Positions 23,621-36,148 of a stretch of 64,000 nt of DNA are shown here, piece after piece; within the stretch, counting starts at the first letter, position 1; each line of letters begins with the position of its first letter. The DNA is from Escarpia spicata (Eukaryota; Annelida; Polychaeta; Sabellida; Siboglinidae): NCBI GenBank assembly GCA_963995525.1, contig OZ023205.1, positions 41,080,879-41,144,878 of the forward strand, read 5' to 3'. The notes under the pieces are model-generated. The model saw nothing but the letters and a program-made list of their open reading frames with translations, was not told where the DNA came from and made no database searches. The position numbers and the translations under genes were made by a program.

Positions 23621-25410
23621 AATGGAGCAATTAAACGTTCAGGGAACAACATTCAAGCAGATTACAAACCTAATGGGAGGTTGTTTCTCTAAATAGTAGG
23701 ACAAAACACAGGTGAATATATAGGGAATACATGGATAAAACATAATAATTGCAAGAACATTTATTATAAGATATTGCAGCATCACTGCAATTTCATAAAG
23801 TATTGTATGAGTCCATGCAGATACACTGTATAAATGTACATATTAAGTCCATGTATGTGCACTGGTATCAAGTCTTCAGGTACAACAAAAGTTGTAAGTC
23901 TTAAGTGGTTAAGCAATGTTTGTAATTGTGTTGGTATAGCAACCCATATAATTCTGAGAATGTCGTGAATTTTGTCAAATCTTGCATGATCTGTAACATG
24001 TGAAGTTCTGCGGCAGTGTAGCAACTATTAGGTACAACAACATGTAATTCCAAGGCAATGCAATAAAGTTTGCATTCAGAATTTTGAAAAAAAATTGTTT
24101 TTTAACATTGATTTTCAGGTCAAATTTAAAAACTTACTTTTAAAAGAATGGCAATTTAGAAGTCAGATATTGGTGTAACCTGCTAAGGAAGGTGAAGCCT
24201 AACGATAGATGGTATAGGATATAGAATTTAAGTTGTGCAAGCATAAGCATGTTTTTTTTATCAAAGTGGTTTTAGAAGAGAAAATTATGGGATTCTAAAT
24301 TTTGAAGATATATTTATAAAAGGTGGAGATAACTGTCTAGTAAGTTGATAGAATTTATGTTGGACTTATTTGTATGTGATTTTGCAAGAAGAGTATGTGA
24401 TGTGATGCAGATTAATTATACAATTTAATTAAATCACAATTTCCATAATATGCTTTACTGCCATTACCTGAAACTAAAAAAAATTATTTGAACAACAATT
24501 AATGCAACGGATATTCAAATACAACATTTCTGCTACAAAATGTGAACAGTTTGCAACAATTTCAATTACTATTGTATTCTAGCAACAATTTCACAAATAA
24601 TTTTCACTCCCTTACAACAATGTCTTGAGCAATGAAAAATAAACATTGACAACAATTTTAATTATTTCAACAATTGCAGGCAGACACTTTATTTACGATA
24701 CATTCTTGAAAGGAACAATTAAGATTAATTAAAAAAGAACTAAGTCTAAACAACAACTTAACTACATTTCACTTACAAATTACAAGGTATAAATTACATA
24801 ATCATTTTATTTTGACAAAACAAAGCATTTAAACTACCACTTATTTTAGACTAACCTGTTGATCTTCCAACACTGAATAACTTGCTAGATGTGAAGTTGT
24901 GCAGTATGAAAAAAGAAATATATATATGTATGTATATAAATAAGTATACAGCGTAAACGCAATTCCTTTTAAAGTTTAAAATGCTTTCCGGTTTTAGTAA
25001 CGATTCTATAGAAAAAGGTTATCAATGACAACGCCAACGTCACTAACAGTAACAATGCAAACAGACGCAGAGTTTGCATACATTTTCTTTGAAATATTTA
25101 ATTATGGCATTCTAATTATGATTAATATAAAACTAAAGACGGCTAAAGTTAAACGTTATATATATATATATATATATGTATATATTTACTGCTACAAGTG
25201 AACAATAACATAACCAATAATATGGCAATATACGATGATTGTGGTGGGAATGGTTTTAATTAATGCTGGAAAGCGCCTACTGATGCCGTCACTGATGCTG
25301 TGATACGGCGTTGGGTGTTGAATTTTGAAAATATATGTCCACAACGCTAAAGTTGCTCATCTCGCTGTATAATTATCGCACGACAAGCAAGTACCACAAT
25401 GCAACATACC

Positions 25411-25640
25411 ATTCGGTTTCTGTCTTACGTTAGCATAATATGCAGTTTTCACCAACAATTTTTGAAATCGTTCAGCAACGTATCGATATTATTAATCAGA
25501 ATCACCCATTTCACCAATGGCATGCAAACAAAGCGTCAAATAAGTTGTTTTTAGTGAAATACTTACAATATTCGTAAGACGATAATCACTTTACGCGCCT
25601 AACGGAAGCACTCGGTTTCTGCCTCATCGTGTTCAAAATC
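25411..25640 (+). repeat. Interspersed repeat, copy A
   Basis: Shares CGGTTTCTG.CTTAC, ATATGCAGTT.TCACC.ACAATTTTTGAAATC, GTCAAATAAGTTGTTTTTA and AGCACTCGGTTTCTGC.TCATCGTG with 44967-45130. This copy has about 65 extra bases in the middle. No coding potential. Confidence 0.8.
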
Positions 25641-28180
25641 ATCACTGTGCGACAAATCGCAATACATTCACTGTATACACTCCACGGGCTGTTCGTTAAC
25701 TTTCCTGTGGTGATTAGGGTGAATAGATGCTTACAATTTCGCCCGATAAATTTAAATGTTAGTATTGTTACGGTTGTTTACATCAAGATATGTTGCACAG
25801 TAGTGTAGTGTAGTCACGTAGTCTGCGTTCGCTATCAAAATATCTGTCAAAAACCGGTTTGCCTCGTTTTAATTTGAGACAAATAACTTTTTTGCAAGTT
25901 TGTAGATCTCCTTAGGCTTTGCTCTTTGTGTCCGATATATTTGACTAAAGATGTATTTAATATGAGATCCAGCTATATAATCGTAATGAAGCAGAAACTC
26001 AGAATCAGATAGGGCAAAAACCGAGTAGATGACTATATCATTGTAAAGGTAATCTTTCATACTAGACTGCCTTCGCAATTTCATACACCTCCTCGAACAT
26101 TTTATGTAATTGTTTAACAAGTGTTAAAATAAATCAAAAAATCAACCAAACCATTAAGCTCCACATACCTGTACCGGTACACAGTAACGTTCGCGTTCAA
26201 AATGAACAATTCAAAAATGTGGCTTCATATGTAACAACGTTATCCATTGGTTGATTCCACGGTCAAGAAGGCATGTTTTCCTAATTTGCATATTAATTGG
26301 AACCAATCAAAACAGGTTTTAGAAAACACTTAGTGCGCAGCGGCGCTACGCAGGTCTGCACTTCCGTTTATAAGCTGCAGTATATTCGTCAATTTATTTT
26401 ATCTGCGCCTTATTTATCATCGGGAACAATACATGATAGAGCCAAGTCGCAAATGTAAGATAATAAGAATGGTACACGCGCGATGGAATTAGTACACGTT
26501 AGTAGTTACTTACAACAATTCTGAGAACCACAGCACAGGCACATTGATTGGGATTCGGAATTTTTTTTAAATGTTTGTGTGCTTTCAAGTTTCAATAGCA
26601 TTCGCTAGCATTGAGGCGTAGCGCTAAATACACTATATATACATAGCGTGTGGTGATTTTGCGCGTGCGCGAACAAAAACCGGAAAAGACGGGCAAACAT
26701 TGATGTTTCGGCATTGTTTACATGTTGGATCATTGGCGATAAAAGCTGTTGTATTTATGTATGCTAGGTTGCCAGTATAACGCTGATTGTCCGGCATGGA
26801 CATGGTCAACAACAAGCATTGCCATGGCATGGGCCGGCATTGGCATTGCAGTTATGCGTATGGGACTAGCATTTACTAGCAACATTGATTCAAGATACGC
26901 TCATTGTCATAGGTATGTTAACATCCGCTGGGTGGCAGCATCGCTCAGCGTCGCTTTAACGCGTTCCAGAAATGGCGCAGGTTTTTTGCCGCGCAGTCGA
27001 TCTGCTGGATCACATGGTCTCGGAAAACGTCGTGGATCTCGCTATGCATACTAATTTTGTTTATGTTGACATTTATATCGACCAATGAATGCCATCAGAA
27101 GATACTCGGCGTTTAAAATATGTTACATTGTATTCGGCCGGGCAATATTAAGGTTGGTGAACTTTGCGTTGTGTTTACTTACAAAAATATTAATATATTT
27201 TAGCGTGTATCTTAAAAATGCTTAGGTGTCTTTGTGAAACTAGAATCCTAGCTTTCATATGGTATAACTATGAATCTTGTATATCCATGCGGAACGCAAG
27301 AAGGATTAATCTTAAATGACCGGTAGCGTGCCAGTTTGATGCTTTTTGTATGTCGCTCGGCGCATTAGCAGCTGTTTATAATGTATGTGCCGAGGCGCGG
27401 CGCCATTCTAACGTATGAGTGATCGATATTGTAATATGTGCCATCCCCACTTTGATCAGTTAAATGTTAGAAAGTTGTGATTGGACATATACTGTTTTCT
27501 AGTATCAAGATTTTTAGGACAAGTTAAATTTTTTCGAAAACTGACATTTACGGCGATGTCTATTGATGTCACATCTGTGCCTGTGGCCGTGGCGTGGGCG
27601 TGGCTGTGCGCTCTACTTCCTTTTCAATCAATACAGGAATACATTCTTAATCTGAACAATCCACATTTTTAATAGTTCAATTTTAGTAAGTTGTGTTAAT
27701 AAAATGTAATACGTGTATATTATTATTGTGTCTGTATCAGTATTTTTATTATATAAATTACGAACAGTTAATATTTCCACTTTAATTTGCATCACCTGAC
27801 ACCTGTATTCCTGTAATCCTATACTATTGTAATTCACATTTTATAATTCAGTCTATAGTCATGTTGACTATCCATTTTGTTGATGTTAATAATATTTACT
27901 GTTTTGTTTGTGGTGTTTTTATGTGAATCATAATATCTTGTTGTGATTTGTATTTCATGCCACAAATACTCAAGAATTCTGGTGGTGAAGATAAAGATAA
28001 GTTACGATATATCAAACAATCTTGCGTACTCACATACAGCGACATAATGTTCACACTATCGCCTCCACGTGGCTTCTGTCGTGAATCACAATACCGAAGT
28101 GATATCGATGTTGTGTGCACTAAGAAAAGTGTGGTATTACAAAAATGCAGAAATGTACTGTTTTTTATTTTATTTTCAGA

Positions 28181-28788
28181 ATGGATTCCGAAGCACGCAA
28201 GGCCAAGCAGCTAATCGTTTGGCACAGTTTTGTGCGTCGAATGTCAGAAGCGTGTACCAGCAATGCTGAGTACCGCTATTTCTGTCCCGACCTTCTCCTG
28301 TCTTGTATGTTTGACAAGGTTGTCTTTCTAGTAAAAGGGGGACTTACCTTGGGTGGTTTGTTCCGTGAATTTGGAGCTGTGTGTGCAGAGGCGCCAAATG
28401 TTGTTTTAATCGACATAGGAACGAATGATCTATGCAAAGGCTGTGCACCTGAAGAATTGGCAGGAGGTATTGTGTCATTTGCTCAGAAACTGACTTCAAT
28501 ACCTTCTGTAGTACTGGTAGTGATATGCCATATTGTAACACGAATTCCTAAGTCCAGCAGCCACTATGTTGTTCCAAATGATTTTGACCAAGCCCGGCAC
28601 ATTGTTAGTACACGAATAGCCCAGCTGATCACTGATTCAAATAAAATAAATTTCTGGGCACATCGTGAATTGTTTCTTCCAAAGCATTTTGCACGAGACA
28701 CATGAGTACCATTGGCATGAAGAGATATGTCAGTAGCATGTGGAGAGCAGCTATTATAGCTTTCAAGCGATGCCAACATCAGGTTTAG
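28181..28788 (+). pseudogene. SGNH-hydrolase-like protein, frameshifted
   Basis: ATG at 28181 follows a strong acceptor-like TTTTATTTTCAG, so an upstream exon is possible. The ORF to 28705 has a block I-like WHSF (Gly of the usual GHS replaced by Trp, Ser kept), a GG..L block II region, and VVLIDIGTNDLC (block III) near residue 75. The usual C-terminal Asp-x-x-His block is broken: the frame reads ARDT then stop TGA at 28703-28705, while an adjacent frame continues HMSTIGMKRYVSSMWRAAI to TAG at 28786-28788. Such domains occur in ORFs of YR (Ngaro-like) retrotransposons and CR1 LINEs. No tyrosine recombinase or RT is seen next to it, so its parent is unknown. Confidence 0.7.
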
Positions 28789-29324
28789 CTGCTTTCTTCA
28801 TGCTACAACATATGCACTCTGTCACAATTTTTTCTAATACATTTGTAATCTGCAAAATGGTCATTTCAAAAATCAGTTCAACCCAAACAACCATTATGAA
28901 TCAAAAGTACTTTTCAAAACACAACTGCAAAACATAGAATTTGGCATATCACTACTTCACTTGCATCAACTTTGTCTAAATCATTTGTTTCTGTGTTGAT
29001 GATGAACACCTTTGGCGTTGATGTCACTGTATACATAACTTCAACTGCATGCAATAAACCATCCATGTCATGTCTTAATCCTCCTTGGCAGACAACCTTT
29101 CATTCATATATATACAGCTCAAATTTTGCAATTGTTTTTCTTTACCTTTCAAAATTAAATTCTGATTCAATTTGAAATCATCATTGTTAAAATATTCTAA
29201 GAATATTTATTTAGAAATTGCTATTGTATTTGTAAAGTAAATTTTCAAATTACTGACTTACTACGCACGAGACTGTGCCTAACAGGAAACAGCTGTGGGC
29301 CTGCAACAATGTCAACAATAGCAA

Positions 29325-29760
29325 GTGCTCGCATGGGTCAACTCTTCAGGAATTGACAAAGTTCTTTGATCTTTGCAGAAGTGTCTGACATCATAGTCGC
29401 TTCATATCCATTGCTCAACTAAAATTTACGTGGAATAACTATGTGCACACTTCAAGAACATTGCTACATGACTGAGAAATGTAGACGTCGCTACTAGGAT
29501 GTTTCTGTTCTTCAACAACTGGCAGAGCTAAGCTGTGATATCAGCAGAAATGGGTAGCGGCTATAGTTATGCTTACCTCACATCCGTTGCTCAACTGGAA
29601 GTTATGTGCAGTGAAAATATGCTCACATAATGAAAGCTGCTATTCAACTGAGAATTGTAGACATTGCTCCTTGCATGGGTCGACTCATCAGCAACTGGTA
29701 GAGTTCTCTGATCATGGTAGAAGTGACTGGTGTCGTAGCAAACCCAGTGCATACTTTCGT
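29325..29760 (+). repeat. Diverged tandem repeat, about 3 units
   Basis: Units share GCATGGGTC.ACTC.TCAG.AA.TG, AG.GTTCT.TGATC.T.G.AGAAGTG and TGCTCAACT..AA.TTA. Spacing is irregular, roughly 150-330 bases. Non-coding. Confidence 0.5.
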
Positions 29761-29784
29761 GGACTTTCACACACAAATTACGAA

Positions 29785-29948
29785 CTTCAGTGCATATTAC
29801 ATGGACTTATGCATATTACTTATCGTAAATTATGAACTATAATTCAGTGCATATTGCACGGACTTACGCATGTTACCTATCGTGAAATTATGAACTTCAG
29901 TGCATGTTGCACGGACTTATGCACATTACCTATCGTGAAATTATGAAC
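29785..29948 (+). repeat. Tandem repeat of about 55 bases, three copies
   Basis: Each unit reads TTCAGTGCAT.TTGCACGGACTTA then GCA..TTACCTATCGTGAAATTATGAAC, with few changes, so the array is young. Confidence 0.85.
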
Positions 29949-30104
29949 ATTTATATAATAACCTGGTGTTTTGGACATTAACCTTTGTAAAATATTATGA
30001 ATGGTGCTGCACTGTTGACGTTATAATAAATTGCCTTGATGGTTTTTTCAATGAAATCATGCTTTGTTAAAAAAAGTTCACACTCAGTGTGCACATTTAT
30101 TAAT

Positions 30105-30700
30105 TTATTACGCCTTTAATTTCAGTACATACGTCAAATTTGAAATATAGGTCAACTAAATAGGTCATGTTCTAATAACCATTTACAAGTTTATATAGCA
30201 TTAAAGTAATTATATTAGCAATTTTGCACCCAAATGATAATTGCCAATTTCTTAATTTATTTTCACCTAAATTATGTCATTTATATAGAATTAATCTCAG
30301 TATGTAGGTCAAAATGGAATGTAGGTCAAGTGTGAAGGTCAAGGCAAGGTCACAAAAATTTATATTTCCTAAAGGGTTGTATCATGATTCATTCAGTGGG
30401 TGCATTTATGAATGAATTATGCCATAAATTCAGGTATATAGGTCAAATGTGAAATATAGGTCAAATAAATAGGTCAAGTTCTAATAGCCATTTAAAGGTT
30501 GAATAGTATTAAATTGATTATATTGGCAATATTCATACTTCAAACATTAACAGTGCTCATTACCTAATTAATGTTTAGCTAAATTATGTCATTAATAAGA
30601 ATTAATCCCATGCTGTGGACCAAATCTAGCTCAAAAATGGAATGTAGGTCAACTGTGAAGGTCAAGTCAAGGTCACCAAAATTGACATTTCCTTAAGGGT
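30105..30700 (-). repeat. Right array of about 150-bp AT-rich repeats (inverted)
   Basis: Contains AAATATAGGTCAACTAAATAGGTCA, AATGTAGGTCAA.TGTGAAGGTCAAG and ATTATGTCATT.ATA.GAATTAATC in repeated order near 30140, 30290, 30440 and 30590. It is the opposite orientation of the left array. Confidence 0.7.
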
Positions 30701-32143
<1,443 letters not shown>

Positions 32144-33030
32144 ACGCACATGATAATAATAAACTGCTAATTGTATAATGTCGTTTATCTGGATAAAAAA
32201 AACTTTCCATATTAAAATACATCATTGGTAAAACATAATCACTATCATAACAATTTAAGAAAGATAATTAACCATAATTTTGACATGGACACCTGTACAG
32301 CCCACCCAATGGCAAAGAATTAAGGTACCGCACTCTGCCCGATAGCGCAAGATGCGACTCATCTCGACCGTCGTAGCACAACCATGTATGAATGTAAGCT
32401 TCCTGCACTCTGCTACGAATCTTCACCACTAGATGCAAAACGTGTTTGTCCAAACATCACAAGACATTTATTATTTTCCATTAGTGCAAGTATACTCTAC
32501 AACATCGTGAATAAATAAATGTTTATGTTGAATATTCCAGTTTCCTTCACAAAATAATAAAAAGAAAATCCATACAAGTTGTGTTGACATTACTTAAGAC
32601 ATAAATACTACAACGTTTTATCTTCTCAGAAATCATAACGAAAAAAGGAATTAAAGAACTGTCAAAATATTTACCAAATAATATGTGGTGATAGTCCACG
32701 TTTAGAAATTCAATCCCAAAAGTCATGTTATGTCTGCCCTTTGAAAAGAAATGTGGCTCGAGTGGTCAATTATTCGCAAATATGGTAAGAAGACGAATCT
32801 CGCCGTATCGTTAAGACAGACCGCAGCTATGTATATTACGCATCAATGAATAGACAAATCAGTAATAAATCATTAATATAATTTCCCGAACAAAATTTAA
32901 ATTTTTGTAGGAATCCCACAAAGAAATGACAGTGAAGATTGCAATAACACGTACATTTACGTTGCAGCGCCTGCTCATTTATTACTTGCATTCGATGGAA
33001 GTGGTCTTTGTGTCGCGGGAGACATCTCGT

Positions 33031-33764
33031 TTAATGTTTGGTGGGTATATTTAATGCACTTTTAAAACCTAGGATTATTTGATTAACCCTACGTTTTCGT
33101 TTTTTTACCCAGTAGTCCGATCGGGACGAAACCAACCTGATCCCTGATGACATGTAGTCGAGGGCACTGTGACTTTTGGAGTGCTTTTGTTGCAGTTGTC
33201 CTTTTCCAAATGGATACGACACTGTGTCACACCCCATGAGCGCATGCATGTGTAAAAGTTTGAGACATATGTCACCAATCTTGTCAGCTGATGAATTAAT
33301 GCTGATGAAGCGGTCGTCAAACCGTTTCACTTGGGATATTTGAAGCAGAATAGACTGCACACCCCTGGATTTGCACCACTACGATATCCTTTCCGAAATG
33401 TAACTTCAGTTTTTCTAAAATAGATTTACGAGACTGTTGCCCATTTTCATTTCGGTATAGCTCATGCAGCTCCATTGATGCCCACATCCTAGATGGATCC
33501 TCATTCATTTTGATGATGAGAGAATTGATTGAATCATCAGTCGTGTATTTAGAAGTCTTTTTCTTCACGGCATAAATCACGTTGCTTTGAGCAGTGAACT
33601 GTTTGTAGAAGCTGATATTGTGCATCAGCTGCATGTAGGTATATCACTCCTAGACTTCTCTTCACCGCATCAGAAAGGCTGTCCTTTCTTTCTCTACATT
33701 TCCGACGCAGGTGGTCTTTCAATAACGTACAACCAGGACGTTCAACCGTTTTGCACCATCGCAC
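33031..33764 (-). pseudogene. Fragment of an unidentified repetitive invertebrate protein
   Basis: Three overlapping minus-strand frames read as one protein with two frameshifts: 33764-33549, 33634-33317 and 33360-33031. Features include KTVERPGCTLLKDHLRRKC, SLGVIYLHAADAQYQLLQT-like text, and MHALMGCDTVSYPFGKGQ. The His-Ala-x-x-Gly-Cys-Asp-Thr core with Phe-Gly-Lys-Gly resembles a multicopy, transposon-associated family of uncharacterised invertebrate proteins. I know no function for it. It is clearly broken. Confidence 0.5.
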
Positions 33765-34390
33765 CTTTTGCCATCGACCTGGATTCTTTGGATTGAGGGG
33801 AAGGCATATTTTGCCACATACAAAACAATGTTTCAGGAAATTTCAGGAAATTTCAGTGCGCCTCCTTGTCCGAGGGGGAGCATTTTACTGCTCATCTTTT
33901 CTCTTGAGGTGGCGTGTGGTATGGTGATGTGACGTGTATGACGAAACACAGATTTTATGACATAATATTGCTAGCTTTGAATTGTCGATGTACCTTTGTA
34001 CTAATTCGATATGGTATACATAATTCCTATTCTTACTACTATCTATAATTGTTTTGATGCGGACCAGCAGTTATTAATGGTTTTGCTTTTAGGCAGCTAA
34101 GAAACAAACCTCAACACTGACGTAAATGGCATCATTCATGCTCATTCAACAAATACATCTGACATCGGCAAGACGTATTCCAGTTTATAATTCTAACAGG
34201 GGCAGCTCATTGGTGTTTGCTAAGATAAAAGATACATTATTAAATAACTGAGGTCTCTCGGTGGCTATATATTTATTGAATATTACATAGTGTCAAACGT
34301 TATAATATTTACGGTAAATGACAGCACTGTAACGTTTACATTAGACTTTCTTCCAGAGGCCATAACATTCCCAAAAAAAAAATTTCAATT

Positions 34391-34490
34391 TATATCAATA
34401 CGTGTTATATTGACGTCACGCGTCACGTGATACTCCAGTGTCAGCCATTTTGGACGGCAAAATCAGCACGGCGTGTGAATGGGGGATTCG
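34391..34490 (+). repeat. Duplicated upstream segment, copy 1 (100 bp)
   Basis: Nearly identical to 34725-34824 (GACGTCACGCGTCACGTGAT, CAGCCATTTTGGACGGCAAA, ATGGGGGATTCG). It contains CRE-like ACGTCA and E-box CACGTG motifs and is joined directly to exon-2-like sequence at 34488. Confidence 0.9.
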
Positions 34491-34726
34491 TGGCAGGTCA
34501 AAGCTAGATACCTTTGAACGCCGAGAAGCAAGCAAGAGGAAACGGGAGGAATTGAAGCGTACTGCTGCTGAGGGTCTGCTCAACTTTTCATCAGAAGCTG
34601 GTGACAGTCGTGACAATGCTGATGAATTAGCAACACCTCACTGTGATGCAACTGGGAACCAGCTCAACAATGTGGAAAGAGCAGCCTCTCTCGCCGATTC
34701 TATGGACACTGCATATGACAAATGTA
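34488..34726 (+). pseudogene. Duplicated THAP-gene exon 2 fragment
   Basis: Matches 35388-35626 with only about seven differences in 239 bases. It encodes RSKLDTFERREASKRKRE and further residues. It is fused upstream to promoter-like sequence and downstream to the second promoter copy, without the THAP exon or intron. Confidence 0.85.
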
Positions 34727-34824
34727 TATCAATACGCGTTATATTAACGTCACGCGTCACGTGATACTCCAGTGTCAGCCATTTTGGACGGCAAAATCAG
34801 CACTGCATGTGGATGGGGGATTCG
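34725..34824 (+). promoter_or_regulatory. Upstream/promoter-like segment of the THAP gene, copy 2
   Basis: A 100-bp segment directly upstream of the THAP ATG at 34842, with ACGTCACGCGTCACGTGAT. No TATA box. Conservation of the duplicate says only that the copying is recent. Confidence 0.5.
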
Positions 34825-34841
34825 CTGAGTGTTTATTGACG

Positions 34842-36148
34842 ATGGCGATCGCCTGCTGCGCTGTTGGGTGCCACAATAGACAAGGACAGAGTCCTAGTAT
34901 ATCAGTTTATCGTTTCTCCACCGATGTGGAAAACGATGCCAGTTGATTGCCGCTGTTAGACGTGAAGGATGGGAACCGATTGAGTACAGTCAAGTGTGCA
35001 GTGCTCATTTTATATATGGTGAGTTGGTGTTGGTGGTAGACTTACACTCTGTGTCTACTCTCTAGGCTAGCCACAGCCACCCGATACGTTATAATAGATT
35101 AATTATGCCATCTGAAGCCCACACACCCAAAGGTACACTCGGGTGTGTGGACCTTGAGACTCCAGAACTGGCAGAAGGCCTATAATATTAGTAATAATGA
35201 GTCTATTTAACTATTGAATCGATTATCACAATTTAGCCTAGCCCTAGCAGAATCTAGCCTAGCCTGCCGTACACAGTACTATTAAGTAATTTTTCCATCC
35301 ATTTGTCTGTTTTGCTGGTACAAAGAGCAGCCACCTACTGTCACCTGATTTGTCCCATCATTCTTCGCCCACAGAGCAAAACAACATCGTGGCAGGTCAA
35401 AGCTAGATACCTTTGAACGCCGAGAAGCAAGCAAGAGGAAACGGGAGGAAGTGAAGCGTACTGCTGTTGAGGGTCTGCTCAACTTTTCATCAGAAGCTGG
35501 TGACAGTCGTGACAATGCTGATGAATTAGCAACACCTCACTGTGACGCAACTGGGAACCAGGTCAACAATGTGGAAAGAGCAGCCTCTCTCACCGATTCT
35601 ATGGATACTGCATATGACAAATGTACGGGTACACAGACTCAGTTGACTGTAACTGACATTAGTGCCATGGAGTGTGAGTGCCAGAGTCTGCATACTGAAC
35701 ATTATGACTTGAAAACTCAACTTGAAGTTGGCAGTGTTTGATGAAACTTCCTGTGAAGAAAATGATGAGAAGGTGAAGACATTCAGTGGCCTGTCTAGAT
35801 TTACAGTGATGATGACATTGTTCAGTGTTGTCAGGCTTTGCCTGAAAGACAATCATACGCTCAATCGGTTTAAGTAATTCCATGGCTGATCAACTGGGCC
35901 TTCACTGTGCCACACTTCAGATTCCTGCATTCACGAGGGGGGAGAACCAGCTGAGTGCGGTTGAGAAAACTAGAAACCTGTACGGATTGATGTGGAACGT
36001 GTTATTGGCATTGCAAGACAAGTACACAATGTTACAAGGGACTGTGCCAATAACAATGTTGCAGAATGACCCAGTGTCCCAGCTGACAACCTTGGACAAG
36101 ATTGTGAGAGTAGCCTTTGCAATGACCAATGCCTGTGAATATGTTTAG
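34842..36148 (+). pseudogene. THAP-domain DDE (Harbinger-like) transposase gene, internally deleted
   Basis: Exon 1 (34842-35018) encodes a THAP C2CH finger: MAIACCAVGCHNRQGQ, VYRFSTD, RREGWEP and VCSAHFIY. A one-base frameshift lies in the middle (near 34930). The donor is ATG|GTGAGT. An acceptor at 35375-35376 restores phase into KQHRGRSKLDTFERREASKRKREE and a polar linker. After a frameshift near 35735 comes DEKVKTFSGLSRFTVMMTLF, a hallmark of the segment before DDE_4-type catalytic cores. The core itself is missing: the sequence jumps to LQIPAFTRGENQLS and LDKIVRVAFAMTNACEYV (35882-36148), the C-terminal tail. It is a non-autonomous remnant of a transposase, or a host copy. Confidence 0.65.

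Larger units (their letters stand above)
23083..30700. mobile_element. Candidate foldback-like element bounded by inverted tandem arrays
   Basis: The left array (23083-23620) and right array (30105-30700) contain related motifs in opposite orientation: TGACCTATTTACTGGGATTAAT on the left and, reverse-complemented, TGACCTACATACTGAGATTAAT on the right. Each array has about four diverged units of roughly 150 bases. Long inverted arms of tandem repeats are typical of foldback-type DNA elements. The 6.5-kb interior is AT-rich and holds a broken SGNH ORF (28181-28788) and local tandem repeats, but no transposase. The ends are not defined and it may be two independent repeat copies. Confidence 0.4.

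Noticed and set aside
26749..27054. 101-residue ORF with Arg/Gly-rich end
   Set aside because: Composition reflects a locally GC-rich stretch; no domain or homologous copy was seen.
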